The position numbers were made by a program, and so were the translations under genes. From positions 1 to 64,000 of the forward strand of contig NZ_AEJC01000173.1 of NCBI RefSeq assembly GCF_000317595.1: a stretch of DNA of 64,000 nt, read 5' to 3'. How positions within the stretch are numbered: position 1 is the stretch's first letter; each line of letters starts with the position of its first letter. Origin of the DNA: Streptomyces ipomoeae 91-03 (GTDB lineage: Bacteria; Actinomycetota; Actinomycetes; Streptomycetales; Streptomycetaceae). The notes beneath the pieces were generated by a model. The model worked only from the letters and a program-made list of their open reading frames with translations, made no database searches and was not told the DNA's origin. Below are positions 53,950-63,481 of the stretch, piece by piece.

Positions 53950-55074
53950 GTGCAGCCAGCAAGTCAGTCACCCCGACAACCCGAGAGCCCCCAGGGGCGC
54001 CTCCACCGCGCGCGTGCCCTCTACCGGAACGTCTCCAAGCGCAGGACCGCCTGGCTGCTTCTGAAGGACACCGTCAACTCCTGCATCGAGTACCGCATCC
54101 TGGGCCTGGCCGCCGAGGCGGCGTTCTTCACCCTGCTCTCCGTGCCCCCGCTGCTGCTCAGCCTCATCGGCCTGCTCGGCTACGTCGACGACTGGACCGG
54201 CGCCGACACCATCGCCAGCCTGGAGACCAACCTCCTGGAGGCCTCCCGCACCGTCCTGTCCGACAAGGGCGTCGAGGAGATCGCGCAGCCCATCCTGGAC
54301 GACGTCATGAAGGGCGGCCGGCCCGACGTCATCTCGATAGGCTTCCTGTTCGCCCTCTGGTCCGGCTCCCGCGCGGTGAACGTCTTCATCGACACCATCA
54401 CCGTCATGTACGGCCTTGATGGCGTCCGCGGCATCGTCAAGACCCGGCTGATGGCCTTCCTGCTCTTCATCGTGGCCCTGCTCATCGGCTCGGTGGCCCT
54501 GCCGCTGATGGTCGCGGGCCCCGACGCGGTCGTCCGGATCGTCCCCTGGTCGGCGACCGTCGTCCAGGTCCTGTACTGGCCGGTCGTGATCGTTCTGTCG
54601 ATCGTCTTCCTGACGACGCTGTACCACGTGTCAGTGCCGGTCCGCTCACCGTGGGTGGAGGACGTACCGGGTGCTCTCGTCGCCCTGGGCATGTGGGTGC
54701 TGGGCAGCTTCCTGCTGCGCATCTACCTCACCAGCACGGTCGAGGGAGCGACGATCTACGGCTCCCTGGCGGCAGCCGTGGCCGTCCTGCTGTGGATCGG
54801 TGTCTCCGCCTTCGCGGTGCTGGTCGGCGCCGCCGTCAACGCCGCCATCGACCGTGTCTGGCCGGCCGCCGCCACCGCCGCCGCCCGCGCCGCCAACGAA
54901 CGCCTCCGCGAGGAACAGGCCGCCGAGTACGTGGCCCGAGCAGCCGCCGCCCGCTCCCACGACCCGGAAGACCCGGACATGCCCTCCGAGTTCCCGGAGA
55001 GATGGTCCCGCTTCCTGCCGCCGGAGGATGTGACGTCGAGGCTGCGGCCACCGGTGAAGAAGGGGGACGAGTAG
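53950..55074 (+). CDS. YihY/BrkB family integral membrane protein
   Basis: 374 aa, GTG start. Hydrophobic core of about six helices between residues 50 and 300, including AFFTLLSVPPLLLSLIGLLGY, GFLFALWSGSRAVNVFIDTI, and LWIGVSAFAVLVGAAVNAAID, family marks. Ends with a hydrophilic Ala/Glu-rich tail. Function of the family is unsettled (earlier and wrongly called RNase BN). The sequence ATACCTTTAGGGC lies immediately before the start codon without a ribosome site, so leaderless initiation is likely. Confidence 0.93.
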   Translation: MQPASQSPRQPESPQGRLHRARALYRNVSKRRTAWLLLKDTVNSCIEYRILGLAAEAAFFTLLSVPPLLLSLIGLLGYVDDWTGADTIASLETNLLEASRTVLSDKGVEEIAQPILDDVMKGGRPDVISIGFLFALWSGSRAVNVFIDTITVMYGLDGVRGIVKTRLMAFLLFIVALLIGSVALPLMVAGPDAVVRIVPWSATVVQVLYWPVVIVLSIVFLTTLYHVSVPVRSPWVEDVPGALVALGMWVLGSFLLRIYLTSTVEGATIYGSLAAAVAVLLWIGVSAFAVLVGAAVNAAIDRVWPAAATAAARAANERLREEQAAEYVARAAAARSHDPEDPDMPSEFPERWSRFLPPEDVTSRLRPPVKKGDE

Positions 55075-55125
55075 CGCGCCCGAAAGGAGTCGGTGCCCGG
55101 CGGCCATGGGCGTAGCCTCGTCGAT

Positions 55126-55815
55126 GTGTACGTCGAAAGGGCTTCGCGGCTGGCCGGCGCGGTGGTGTGGACCAATGCGCCGGCCGGGGCCGGTACGGGG
55201 CTGGTGTTGCCCGACGGGTGCATGGACCTGCTCTGGAACGACGGGCGGTTGCTGGTAGCCGGGCCCGATACCCAGGCGTACGTCACCGGAGGCGCCCCCA
55301 CCCGCTGGGCCGGTGTTCGGTTCTTCCCCGGTACCGCGCCCGCCTTCCTGGGCGTCCCCGCGCACGAGCTGCGTGACCGGCGGGTCGAGCTGGCCGACCT
55401 GTGGCCCGCGGCGGAAGTGCGGCGACTCACCGCCCGGGTGAACGCGGCCGTCGACCCGGCGAGCGGCCTCGAAGAAGTGGCCCTGGAACGGGCCGCCGCG
55501 GCCGACGGCCCCGACCCGCTGCTACGACGGATCGTCGCCGCGCTCGGCGCGGGGCGGCCGGTGGCGGCGACCGCCGATGCACTCGGGCTCGGCGCCCGGC
55601 AGCTGCACCGCAGGTCGCTCGTCGCGTTCGGGTACGGGCCCAAGACGCTCGCCCGGGTACTGCGGCTGCAGCGGGCGCTCGCCCTGGCCCGGGACGGCGT
55701 GCCGTACGCCGAGACCGCCGCCCGGGCCGGGTACGCCGACCAGGCCCATCTGGCGCGTGACGTACGGGAGTTGGCGGGACTGCCGCTCGGGAAGCTACTC
55801 GACGGCGGACGGTAG
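55126..55815 (+). CDS. AraC family transcriptional regulator
   Basis: 229 aa from a GTG that follows a TAGCCT-like -10 by a few bases (leaderless); a longer GTG start at 55093 is possible. N-terminal ligand-type domain (DUF6597-like: [30 protein letters not shown]) and C-terminal AraC DNA-binding domain (about 135-225: [50 protein letters not shown]). The 3' end overlaps the convergent VOC gene by 21 nt. Target unknown. Confidence 0.88.
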   Translation: MYVERASRLAGAVVWTNAPAGAGTGLVLPDGCMDLLWNDGRLLVAGPDTQAYVTGGAPTRWAGVRFFPGTAPAFLGVPAHELRDRRVELADLWPAAEVRRLTARVNAAVDPASGLEEVALERAAAADGPDPLLRRIVAALGAGRPVAATADALGLGARQLHRRSLVAFGYGPKTLARVLRLQRALALARDGVPYAETAARAGYADQAHLARDVRELAGLPLGKLLDGGR

Positions 55816-56196
55816 CGGGGCGAAGAGGTCCACCCCGTTGCCGTCGGGGTCGAGGACGACGGCGTACCGCTGCCCCCACACCGCGTCCCACGGCTTCAGC
55901 TCGCCCTGGTACCCGGCGGCGACCAACTCCTCGTACACCGCGTCGACTTCGGCGGGGCCGTCGCACAGCAGCGCCAGCCCGGCGCCGCCGCCCTTCCCCC
56001 GCACGTACTGGGGGTGGAAGGAACGCACGGTCTCCTCGGTGTCGAGCAGCAGCCGCAGCCCGCCCGGCAGCTCGGCCTCGGCGTGCGGCAGGTTCTCGGC
56101 GCCCTCGGGGAAGGCGAAGCCGAGGCGACGGTAGAAGGTGACAGAGGCGGCCATGTCCGAGGCCACCAGGCCGATCGCATCGAGTCGTGGAGTCAT
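55795..56196 (-). CDS. VOC superfamily (glyoxalase/bleomycin resistance-like) protein
   Basis: 133 aa. Two beta-alpha-beta-beta-beta repeats: [20 protein letters not shown] with LGFAFPEG, and [20 protein letters not shown] near the end. Glu and His ligand positions are not all kept (the first repeat has Leu/Gly rather than His), so metal binding is uncertain. Substrate unknown. Often next to AraC regulators, as here. Confidence 0.85.
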   Translation of the reverse strand: MTPRLDAIGLVASDMAASVTFYRRLGFAFPEGAENLPHAEAELPGGLRLLLDTEETVRSFHPQYVRGKGGGAGLALLCDGPAEVDAVYEELVAAGYQGELKPWDAVWGQRYAVVLDPDGNGVDLFAPLPSAVE

Positions 56197-56387
56197 ACGG
56201 CCACCGTAGGCGGGCAGGGGAGGACCGGTCTTGAAGGAATCGGACACGGCCGCGTCAGCCGTACCACCGAGCCCGCCGTATTGCCGAGACCGCCGTGAGC
56301 AGGGGTTCCGCACGGGCCCCTCGGGGCCTCCCACGAAAGGGACCCTTTGCCTCACCTGTGGAACATCTGTGCGGCAGGATGTAAGGC

Positions 56388-57080
56388 ATGCTCCGTACCG
56401 CACGCGTTCTGCTTCCTCTGGTTCCTCTGGCGTTGCTGCCGTTGCTGCTCACGGCCTGCGGGACCGAGAAGGTCGTGGTCGCGGGGCGTGAAGACCTGGG
56501 AGCCGCCCCCGACCGGGCCGAACTCCACGCCCAGGCGAAGGAGTTGGGCTTCGCGCCCGGGCTGGTCTACGTCACCGAGGCCCCCGGTTTCACGCTCGCC
56601 CGGCAGTCGGTCGGCGTCTACGGCGACGACGGCTTCTCCGCCGCCTACTGGTCCCGGAAGAACAGCGCCCAGCTGCTGCTCCTCGTCGACCGGGGCACGA
56701 TGACCGCCGAGAGCTGCCCCGAGCAGCCGCTCGGACAGGGCACGGGCGAACCGGTCACCTGTGAGCGCGACGGGGACGCCTGGTACCGCACGTCGGCGGG
56801 GCAGCACGAGTACGCCGTGCCGGAGAAGGGCCATGTCGTCCGGGTCAGCGCCGTCACCACGATGGTCGACCGCGCCGCCCTGCGCGCCGCCGCCCTGGCC
56901 GCCCACCGCCCGACGGACGCCGAACTGGCCTACCTCCTCCCACCCCGGCACCACGACAAGTTCCCGCCTCCCCACGACGGCAAGGTCCCGCCCCCGCGCG
57001 ACGGAATGCCGATCGAACGCGGCGACCTGCCACCGGTCGGCGACGGGGCCCCGAACAATGAGGTGGGCGCGTCGGGCTGA
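56388..57080 (+). CDS. Membrane lipoprotein of unknown function
   Basis: 230 aa. Signal with lipobox LLLTACGTE (Cys24), then a small soluble domain containing two further Cys (ESCPEQP and VTCERDG) likely forming a disulfide, and a Pro/His/Asp-rich tail (about 182-230, PPRHHDKFPPPHDGKVPPPR). No known domain recognised. Anchored on the outside face of the membrane. Confidence 0.75.
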   Translation: MLRTARVLLPLVPLALLPLLLTACGTEKVVVAGREDLGAAPDRAELHAQAKELGFAPGLVYVTEAPGFTLARQSVGVYGDDGFSAAYWSRKNSAQLLLLVDRGTMTAESCPEQPLGQGTGEPVTCERDGDAWYRTSAGQHEYAVPEKGHVVRVSAVTTMVDRAALRAAALAAHRPTDAELAYLLPPRHHDKFPPPHDGKVPPPRDGMPIERGDLPPVGDGAPNNEVGASG

Positions 57081-57152
57081 GCAGGGGTTTCACATCCGCT
57101 CCGAAATTTTCGGTCCTTGGGATCGGGCAGGCTCCGCAAATAGGCTCGGATC

Positions 57153-57797
57153 ATGCCATCGCACCGCATCCTCGTGTACTCCCGCACGACCGCCTACCGC
57201 CACGACTCCATCCCGGCCGCCGTCGCCGCCGTACGCACCCTCGGCTTCGACGTCGACGCCACCGAGGACCCGGCGGCCTTCGAGTCCCCCCTCGACCCGT
57301 ACGCGGCGGTCGTCTTCCTCTCCACCAGCGGCGAGGTGCTCACCGACGCCGGGCGCGCCCGGCTGCGGGCGTACGTGGAGGAGGGCGGCGGTTTCGCCGG
57401 AGTGCACGCGGCGGCCTGCACCGAGTACGAGTGGCCGTACTACGGCGAACTGCTGGGCGCCCGTTTCGCCCGTCACCCCGAGTACCAGCCGGGCAAGGCG
57501 GTCGTCGAGGACCGGGACCATCCGGCGATGCGGCATCTGCCGCCCGTCTGGGAGTTCGCGGACGAGTGGTACGACTTCCGCGCCAACCCCCGTGGCGCGG
57601 TACGCGTGCTCGCCTGCGCCGACGAATCCTCGTACGAGGGCGGCGGGATGGGCGCCGACCACCCCCTGGTGTGGTGCAAGGAGCAGGGTGCGGGCCGGGT
57701 CTTCTACACCGCCCTCGGGCACGCGGCCGAGGCGTACGAGGACCCGGACTTCCTGGCGCACCTGCGCGGAGGCATCACCTGGACGACCGGGTCCTAG
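57153..57797 (+). CDS. ThuA domain-containing protein
   Basis: 214 aa, class I glutamine amidotransferase-like fold of the ThuA (trehalose utilisation) family: ILVYSRTTAYRHDSIPAAVA, VVFLSTSGEVL, GGGFAGVHAAACTEYEWPYY, and DHPLVWCKEQGAGRVFYTALGH. ThuA has been linked to sugar uptake and use in rhizobia; here no transporter is adjacent. Cytosolic by sequence. Ends 22 nt from the convergent sulfatase gene. Confidence 0.9.
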   Translation: MPSHRILVYSRTTAYRHDSIPAAVAAVRTLGFDVDATEDPAAFESPLDPYAAVVFLSTSGEVLTDAGRARLRAYVEEGGGFAGVHAAACTEYEWPYYGELLGARFARHPEYQPGKAVVEDRDHPAMRHLPPVWEFADEWYDFRANPRGAVRVLACADESSYEGGGMGADHPLVWCKEQGAGRVFYTALGHAAEAYEDPDFLAHLRGGITWTTGS

Positions 57798-57818
57798 TAC
57801 GGCGCTCGCCGTGTACCG

Positions 57819-60143
57819 CTAGGAGGCGCCGCCCGGCTGCTGTGGGCCGAACGCCGTCATGAAGCGGTCGCGGAACTTGTCCATCCGCCAGACCGGGGTG
57901 TCGTCGGCGGGCTTGAGGCCGTCCGCCCAGCCCCAGTCGGAGATCCTGTCCAGGACCTCGGGGTCCTGGGCGACGATCGAGACCGGCACATCGTGGACGG
58001 GGTTGTCGCCGGTGACCGTCTTGTTGGGCTGGTGGTCGCCGAGGAAGATCAGGACGGTGTCCTTCGAACCGTACTTCGCGACGAAGTCGACCAGGCTGGT
58101 CACCGAGTACTGGATGGACTTGCGGTACTCGTCACGGACGTCCAGGGGGTCCTTCCAGACCTCCTTGGGGTCCTTGCCCTCCGCCTTCTGGAGGGAGTGG
58201 TAGACCGAACCGTCGCCGATCCGGTCCTCGGGGATCGTGCTCGGGATGGGCGCCCACGGGTTGTGGCTGGAGGTCAGGATGATCTCCGCCATCATCGGCC
58301 CCCGGTCCTTCTTGCCGTGCTCCAGCTCCTCGAAGGCCTTCAGGGTGTACTGGTCGGGCATGGTCGACCAGCTGAACTTCGGGCCCTGGTAGCCGAGTTG
58401 ATCGGAATCGTAGATGTGGTCCAGGCCGAAGAACCTGCCCTCCGGCCAGGCCTTCTGGGTGCCCGGCACGATCCCGACCGTGCGCCATGCCCCGGTACGG
58501 CGGAACGCCTCGGTGAGGGTGAGACGGTCGCTCGCGACGAGGTTGGCGTACCGCGACTGGTTCTTGATCCACAGGCCGGACAGGAACGTGGAGTGACCGA
58601 GCCAGCTGCCGGCGCCCGTGATGGGGGAGCGCAGCCAACCGCTCTGCGCCGCGTACCCGGCCTTCTTCAGCTCTTCCGTCTTCTGCGCGAGGGTCTCGCC
58701 CAGCGGCTCACCCATCCGCGGGTCGTCGATCGCGGAACGGCCGTAGCTCTCGATGAACGTGATCAGTACGTCCTTGCCGCGCAGCCCCGTCAGCAGCTGG
58801 TCGGGCGGTACGTCGGCGAACGCGTCGACCGCCGCCTGCTTCTCGAAGGCCTCCCCGTCCTTCAGCCCGTCGTTCACCGCCTCGATCCGGTTCTCCACGA
58901 GGGTCGCCGCGCTGTGCGAGGCGAGCGGTACGCCGGCGATCTCCAGGGTCAGGGTCGAGCAGGTTATCCACGCGGTGCCGAGGACGAGGAGGGTACGGCT
59001 CGCCGTGTGCCGGTTGCGCACCATCAGCCGGGTGATCCGTACGACCGCCCATGTCATGAGCACCGGCAACGCCAGCACCAGCGCGACGACCCCGACCGTC
59101 GCGGCCTGCGCGACCGCACCGCCGAGCGAGTTCTTCATGAACGACTGCGCGTCGTCCAGCAGAATCCAGTCCAGCACCAGGTCGAACGGCCGGTCCAGGG
59201 TCCAGTACGACCCCATGTCCAGCACTTTGACGATCATCAGCAGCCCGAGCACCACGCCCACGACCCCCGCCGCCACCCGCCGCGCCCGCACCGGCAATGC
59301 CAGCAACAGGGCCGCGACGAGGATCCCTTCCGCCGGGATCCGCAGAAACCGGCCGAACTCGAAGTTCGTGATGTCATTCGGCGCGAGCAACGCGAACACG
59401 ACGAGCACGACGGCGAGCCCGCTGACACTCCGGGCGACCACCCGCGCGGCTCTGGGGTGCTTGGCGCGCCAGCCGGAGGGGGTGGCCGGGGATCGCTCGG
59501 GTTCGGCTTCGGGGCCGGACTCCGCCCCGGCCCTGGACCCGGCTTCGTGCTTGCCCTCGGGTTCGGGTTCGGGTCCGTTCCCGGCCTCGGCCTCGGCCTC
59601 GGCTTCGAGCCCGGGGCGGGATTCCACCTCGTTCCCGCCTCCGGGGGCGGGAACCGGCTCGGATCCCGCCCCGGTCGCGCGCTCGCCCCCGCGCCCGCCG
59701 CCCCCGCGCCGCTCAGGCTCCGTTTCCGACTTGGCCTCGGCCTCCGGCTGGGTGGTTCCCTTCGGTTCGGTCTTTGGCTTGGCGGTCTGCTTGGTCTCGG
59801 TCTCCGGCTCGGTGGTCCGCTTCGGCTTGATCTTTGGCTTGGCGGTCTGCTTGGTCTCGGCCTCCGGCTTGGCGGTTCCCTCCGGCTCGGCGGTCCGCTT
59901 GGACTCCTGTCCCGGCTCCGGTTCTCGCTCCGGCCCCTCGCCCTCCGCCTTCTCGGCAGCCGGGGCCCTGCTCGCGCCCCCGGCCTTCCCGGCCGTCTCC
60001 TCCTGCGAGGCCGCACCGGGCTCGGTCTCTTCCGGGGGCTCCTCTTCGCGTGTCGGCTCCGGAGGGGCGGCGTCCTCGGGGGCGGTGTCGTCATCCGGTG
60101 CCTTGGCCGGTCCCGGAAGCTGCGGAGAGCGTGTGTGCGACAA
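57819..60143 (-). CDS. LTA synthase/sulfatase-like membrane protein with long repetitive N-tail
   Basis: 774 aa. N-terminal 225 residues are cytosolic, low-complexity, rich in Glu/Pro/Lys/Thr, with near repeats such as ETKQTAKPKIKPKRTTEPE. Five membrane helices follow (about 232-395). Then an extracellular alkaline-phosphatase-fold domain (about 470-760): ITFIESYGRSAIDD (metal Glu), GSWLGHSTFLSG (nucleophile Thr/Ser), SSHNPWAP and LIFLGDHQPNKT (metal Asp/His). Resembles LtaS-type glycerol phosphate polymer transferases or phosphoethanolamine transferases; the substrate in this organism is unknown. The long tail is unusual for the family. Confidence 0.88.
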   Translation of the reverse strand: MSHTRSPQLPGPAKAPDDDTAPEDAAPPEPTREEEPPEETEPGAASQEETAGKAGGASRAPAAEKAEGEGPEREPEPGQESKRTAEPEGTAKPEAETKQTAKPKIKPKRTTEPETETKQTAKPKTEPKGTTQPEAEAKSETEPERRGGGGRGGERATGAGSEPVPAPGGGNEVESRPGLEAEAEAEAGNGPEPEPEGKHEAGSRAGAESGPEAEPERSPATPSGWRAKHPRAARVVARSVSGLAVVLVVFALLAPNDITNFEFGRFLRIPAEGILVAALLLALPVRARRVAAGVVGVVLGLLMIVKVLDMGSYWTLDRPFDLVLDWILLDDAQSFMKNSLGGAVAQAATVGVVALVLALPVLMTWAVVRITRLMVRNRHTASRTLLVLGTAWITCSTLTLEIAGVPLASHSAATLVENRIEAVNDGLKDGEAFEKQAAVDAFADVPPDQLLTGLRGKDVLITFIESYGRSAIDDPRMGEPLGETLAQKTEELKKAGYAAQSGWLRSPITGAGSWLGHSTFLSGLWIKNQSRYANLVASDRLTLTEAFRRTGAWRTVGIVPGTQKAWPEGRFFGLDHIYDSDQLGYQGPKFSWSTMPDQYTLKAFEELEHGKKDRGPMMAEIILTSSHNPWAPIPSTIPEDRIGDGSVYHSLQKAEGKDPKEVWKDPLDVRDEYRKSIQYSVTSLVDFVAKYGSKDTVLIFLGDHQPNKTVTGDNPVHDVPVSIVAQDPEVLDRISDWGWADGLKPADDTPVWRMDKFRDRFMTAFGPQQPGGAS

Positions 60144-60508
60144 CCCGAAGGTCCTTCCCTGTGGAGCATGTGGAGCTCGGTGCTACTGGTGGCGCGGCAG
60201 ACAGGCACCGGGACGGCAGGACCACCGCCCCAGCCGTACGGCCATCACTACGCGTACGGTCCCACGACGCCCACCGTTCACCCGAACCCGGGTCCCTCGC
60301 AACCACGTGACCGAACCGCAACACCCCAGGTGCCCCACCGCTTCGACCCGAGCACAACTCCCCGGCGCCAAGCGACAGAAGCCCGGCCCGGCGCCCGGCA
60401 ACCCACCCGCTCAAGCCGAGCCCAGCGCCCAACGACCCACCCGCTCAAGCCGAACCCGGGCCCGCAACCCACCCGCTCAAGCCGAACCCGGGCCCGCAAC
60501 CCACCCGC
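60144..60508. other. Intergenic region, 365 bp, with 32-bp tandem repeats
   Basis: Upstream of the sulfatase gene and downstream of lacI, mostly GC-rich sequence that ends in a tandem array (60401-60530). No gene seen. Confidence 0.6.
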
Positions 60509-60530
60509 TCAAGCCGAGCGCAGCGCCCCC
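60401..60530 (+). repeat. 32-34 bp tandem repeat, four copies, reaching into the lacI stop
   Basis: Copies of acccacccgctcaagccg begin at 60401, 60435, 60467 and 60499 (spacing 34, 32, 32), with the copies from 60435 and 60467 nearly identical. The last copy contains the stop codon of the LacI gene, so the array looks like duplication of the gene's own 3' end. Confidence 0.8.
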
Positions 60531-61549
60531 GTGCTGCCGCGTTCCACCAGCCGCGTCGACAACTCCGTGCGGGTGCCCTCCGGTTGGTCGCCGTCCATCA
60601 TGCGTACGAGCAGACGCAGCGCGGTGGAGGCCATCTCGGAGAGCGGCTGGCGGACGGTGGTGAGGCCCGGTGTCGCCCAACGGGCCTCCGGGAGGTCGTC
60701 GAAACCGACGACGCTGACGTCGCCCGGAACCCTGAGCCCCCGCGCGGCCAGCGCCTCGTACACACCGAGCGCCATCTTGTCCGAGCAGACGAAGACGGCG
60801 GTGGGCGGCTCGGGCAGATCGAGGAGTTGGAGCATACGGCGGTGCGCCGTGGTCTCCATGAAGTTGCCGTAGCGGACGTACTCCGGCCGGTACGGGATGC
60901 CCGCGGCCGTGAGCGCCGAGCGGTAACCCGCGACCCGGGCGCTGCTGCACATCTTGCGCCGGTACCCGGCGATCACCGCGATCCGCTCGTGTCCGAGCCC
61001 CAGCAGATGCTCGGTGGCGGTCAGCCCGCCCTGCCAGTTGGCGGCGCCCACCGAAACCACGCCCGGCGGCGGTTCGAGCACCGGGTCGATCAGTACGAAC
61101 GGGATACGGTGCTGGGCGAGCCAGGAGTACTGGGCGGGGGACAGTTCGGCCAGGTTGAACAGCACACCCGCCGAGCCACGGGTGGTGAGCTTGTCGAACC
61201 AGCCGCGCTCGGGCCGGGCACCCCGCGTCCGGGTGAGCCCGGCCGAGACGACGACCTCCAGACCGGCGTCGTGCGCGGCCTGCTCGACGCCGTGCAGGAC
61301 CGCGCCGGACCAGGAACTCTCCAGCGAGTGCACCACCAGGTCCACCATGCGCGGTGGCTTCGACGCCTCGAACCTCGGTCTGCGGACATAGCCGAGCCGG
61401 TCCAGGGCCTCGGTGACCCGGCGTCTGGTCTCGGGGGCCACGTCCTCCCGGCCGTTGACCACCTTCGAGGCCGTGGGCACGGACACCCCGGCCTCGCGCG
61501 CCACCACCGCCAGCGTCGGCCCGGCCGTCGCGCTCCCGCCACGCACCAT
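60509..61549 (-). CDS. LacI family transcriptional repressor
   Basis: 346 aa from ATG with GGTGGAG upstream. HTH and hinge: LAVVAREAGVSVPTASKVVN and RRRVTEALDRLGYVRRPR; sugar-binding domain with the usual VGFDDLPEARWATPGLTTVR end. Probably controls the divergent-side GH43/sugar transporter genes and itself through the AGCGCT-centred operator at 61632-61651. Ligand unknown, likely a xylo- or arabino-oligosaccharide by association. Confidence 0.95.
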   Translation of the reverse strand: MVRGGSATAGPTLAVVAREAGVSVPTASKVVNGREDVAPETRRRVTEALDRLGYVRRPRFEASKPPRMVDLVVHSLESSWSGAVLHGVEQAAHDAGLEVVVSAGLTRTRGARPERGWFDKLTTRGSAGVLFNLAELSPAQYSWLAQHRIPFVLIDPVLEPPPGVVSVGAANWQGGLTATEHLLGLGHERIAVIAGYRRKMCSSARVAGYRSALTAAGIPYRPEYVRYGNFMETTAHRRMLQLLDLPEPPTAVFVCSDKMALGVYEALAARGLRVPGDVSVVGFDDLPEARWATPGLTTVRQPLSEMASTALRLLVRMMDGDQPEGTRTELSTRLVERGSTGALRSA

Positions 61550-61631
61550 CGCGACTCCACCTCTCAGGCCCCGTCCCGAGGGCCGGTGAAATTTTCGAAC
61601 AGCGTCGCTTGCCGGGCGGGTACATAAACCC

Positions 61632-61651
61632 CGTAGCAAGCGCTCTCTACG
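61632..61651. promoter_or_regulatory. LacI-type operator, AGCGCT centre
   Basis: CGTAG-ca-AGCGCT-ct-CTACG, 16 of 20 positions symmetric, central CG step as in LacI-family operators. It lies 83 nt upstream of the repressor start and 130 nt after the GH43 stop, so autoregulation is the simplest reading. Confidence 0.65.
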
Positions 61652-61779
61652 TTAAGGCCAACTCCACACGGCGGGAAGAAGCGGGAAATCAAAGGACCGC
61701 TCAAGCCAAAACTTTCGAAACCTCGAACAGCGAAGGCGGGCTCGGTTCGGGGACGGGGGAGTGGGCGGGTGCGGGCCCG

Positions 61780-63390
61780 TCACTTCTCCTCGCACACCAG
61801 CCGGAAGCCCCCGAAGTCCGCGGTAAACGTGGCGTTGACGAGGTCCTGGGCGTGGATACCGGCGAAGGCACCGGTGAAGCGAAGTCTGGTGCCGTAGTCG
61901 TCGGAGAGACGGGTGAAGTCCAGGACCGGTCCAATGGGGGTGCGGTGGCCGTCCCGGAGGTACCAGAACCGCGCGTCGGGGCCGTCGACGGTCGCCCCCA
62001 GGGTGACCGGCTGCCCCGGCTCGACCTCGACCACGGCCACCTGCCGGGCCCCGGCTTCGTCGCTTTCGACCAGGCTGAGTACCGTGCGGCCCTCGCCCCG
62101 CCACTGCTGCCCGCGCTGCGGCTCGCCCTCTGGTTCGGCCCAGGTCAGGTCGAGTGTGAGATAGGACGCGGTGTTGTACCAGAGGACCAGCCCGGCGGCC
62201 TCGCTGAAGGAGCGGGGGCGGGCCTCGACCGTCACCTCCACCTCCGCCCGGTGCTCGGTGAGCCGCTGGGCCAGCAGGCTCTGGTCCCACAGCGACTCGG
62301 GCCCCTGCCGCCCACGCAACCGGATCCAGCCGGGGCGCACGGCGGTGTCGGCCCAGGAGGCGTCCACCTCGGCGCGCAGGCTGCTCCACGGCCAGGACAG
62401 CGCGCCCTCGCTCTCGACAGGCGCCGGCGCCGTGTCCGTGACCGGCGCCGCCCCCGTGACCGTCGGCACCTCCACCTCGACCATCGGATGCCACCCCCCA
62501 TGCCGCAGCCGGGGCCAGCCATCCGCGTCCCAGACGACCGCCTGGACCGCCGTCTCCCGGCCCAGCGGGCACCGCATGCCGTGCTCGGTGTGCAGGGGGC
62601 GGGCGGTGAGATGGCTCAAGTACCAGTCGCCGTCCGGGGTTTGGACCAGTTCGGCGTGGCCGGCCTTCTGCAACGGCACCTTCGGGTCGTCGCGTGTCGT
62701 CAGCAGCGGCAGGTCGTCCAACTCGTACGGGCCGGTGAGGGAGCGGCTGCGCGCCACCCGCACCCCGTGCTCGAAGCCGGTACCGCCCTCGGCCAGCACC
62801 AGGTAGAACCAGCCGTCGCGGACCAGCAGTTTCGGGCCCTCGATCAACCTGTCGTGCTGGAGCAGGAGATGGGTCTCGCCGATCGGGCGCAGGGTGGAAC
62901 GGTCCAACTCGGTCATGACGATGCCGTCGAACCGCTCGCCGCCCGGCCGGTGGTCGCTCTGCATGTTGAGCAGCCAGAGCCGGCCCTCGTGGTGGAAGAG
63001 GGCGGGGTCGAAGCCATGGCTCGCGACCCGGCGAGGAGCGGTCCAGTCGCCGTCCGCCTCGGTGGCCGTCGAGACGTGGACGTCGAGGTCGAAGTGGCGG
63101 GTGCCGACCGACCGTACGATCGCGTAGACCACCCAGAAGCGTTCACCGTCCCAGCTCAGCGACGGGGCCCAGATGCCGGCCGAGTCGGGGACGCCGGCCA
63201 GCGAGTCGCCCGGGACCGCGCCGCGGACATGGCCGGCGTACTCCCAGGTCGCCAGATCCCTGGAACGGTACAAGGGGATCGTCGGGAACCACTCGAACGA
63301 GCTGGTCGCGACGTAGTACCAGTCGCCGACGCGGATCAGCGAGGGGTCCGGGGCGAAGCCCCGGACGACCGGGTTGCGGGCGACGGTCAC
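61780..63390 (-). CDS. GH43 family glycoside hydrolase (beta-xylosidase/arabinosidase-like)
   Basis: 536 aa, no signal peptide, so acts on imported oligosaccharides. Five-bladed propeller with the three catalytic acids visible: NPVVRGFAPDPSLIR (general base Asp, residue 15), HGFDPALFHHEG region (pKa modulator Asp), and RLIEGPKLLVRDG (general acid Glu). A C-terminal beta-sandwich (about 330-536, DUF1349/concanavalin-like) follows, as in GH43_11-type xylosidases. Product likely xylose or arabinose from short oligomers. Lies downstream of the transporter gene at 63482 and upstream of lacI on one strand. Confidence 0.93.
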   Translation of the reverse strand: MTVARNPVVRGFAPDPSLIRVGDWYYVATSSFEWFPTIPLYRSRDLATWEYAGHVRGAVPGDSLAGVPDSAGIWAPSLSWDGERFWVVYAIVRSVGTRHFDLDVHVSTATEADGDWTAPRRVASHGFDPALFHHEGRLWLLNMQSDHRPGGERFDGIVMTELDRSTLRPIGETHLLLQHDRLIEGPKLLVRDGWFYLVLAEGGTGFEHGVRVARSRSLTGPYELDDLPLLTTRDDPKVPLQKAGHAELVQTPDGDWYLSHLTARPLHTEHGMRCPLGRETAVQAVVWDADGWPRLRHGGWHPMVEVEVPTVTGAAPVTDTAPAPVESEGALSWPWSSLRAEVDASWADTAVRPGWIRLRGRQGPESLWDQSLLAQRLTEHRAEVEVTVEARPRSFSEAAGLVLWYNTASYLTLDLTWAEPEGEPQRGQQWRGEGRTVLSLVESDEAGARQVAVVEVEPGQPVTLGATVDGPDARFWYLRDGHRTPIGPVLDFTRLSDDYGTRLRFTGAFAGIHAQDLVNATFTADFGGFRLVCEEK

Positions 63391-63481
63391 GAACGAACTC
63401 CCAGGGTTCCCGGTGCTTCCAGGACGACGGTCACTTCAAGGCATTCCACGGCTGCCACCGCTGGGCACTCCACTTCCGTGG

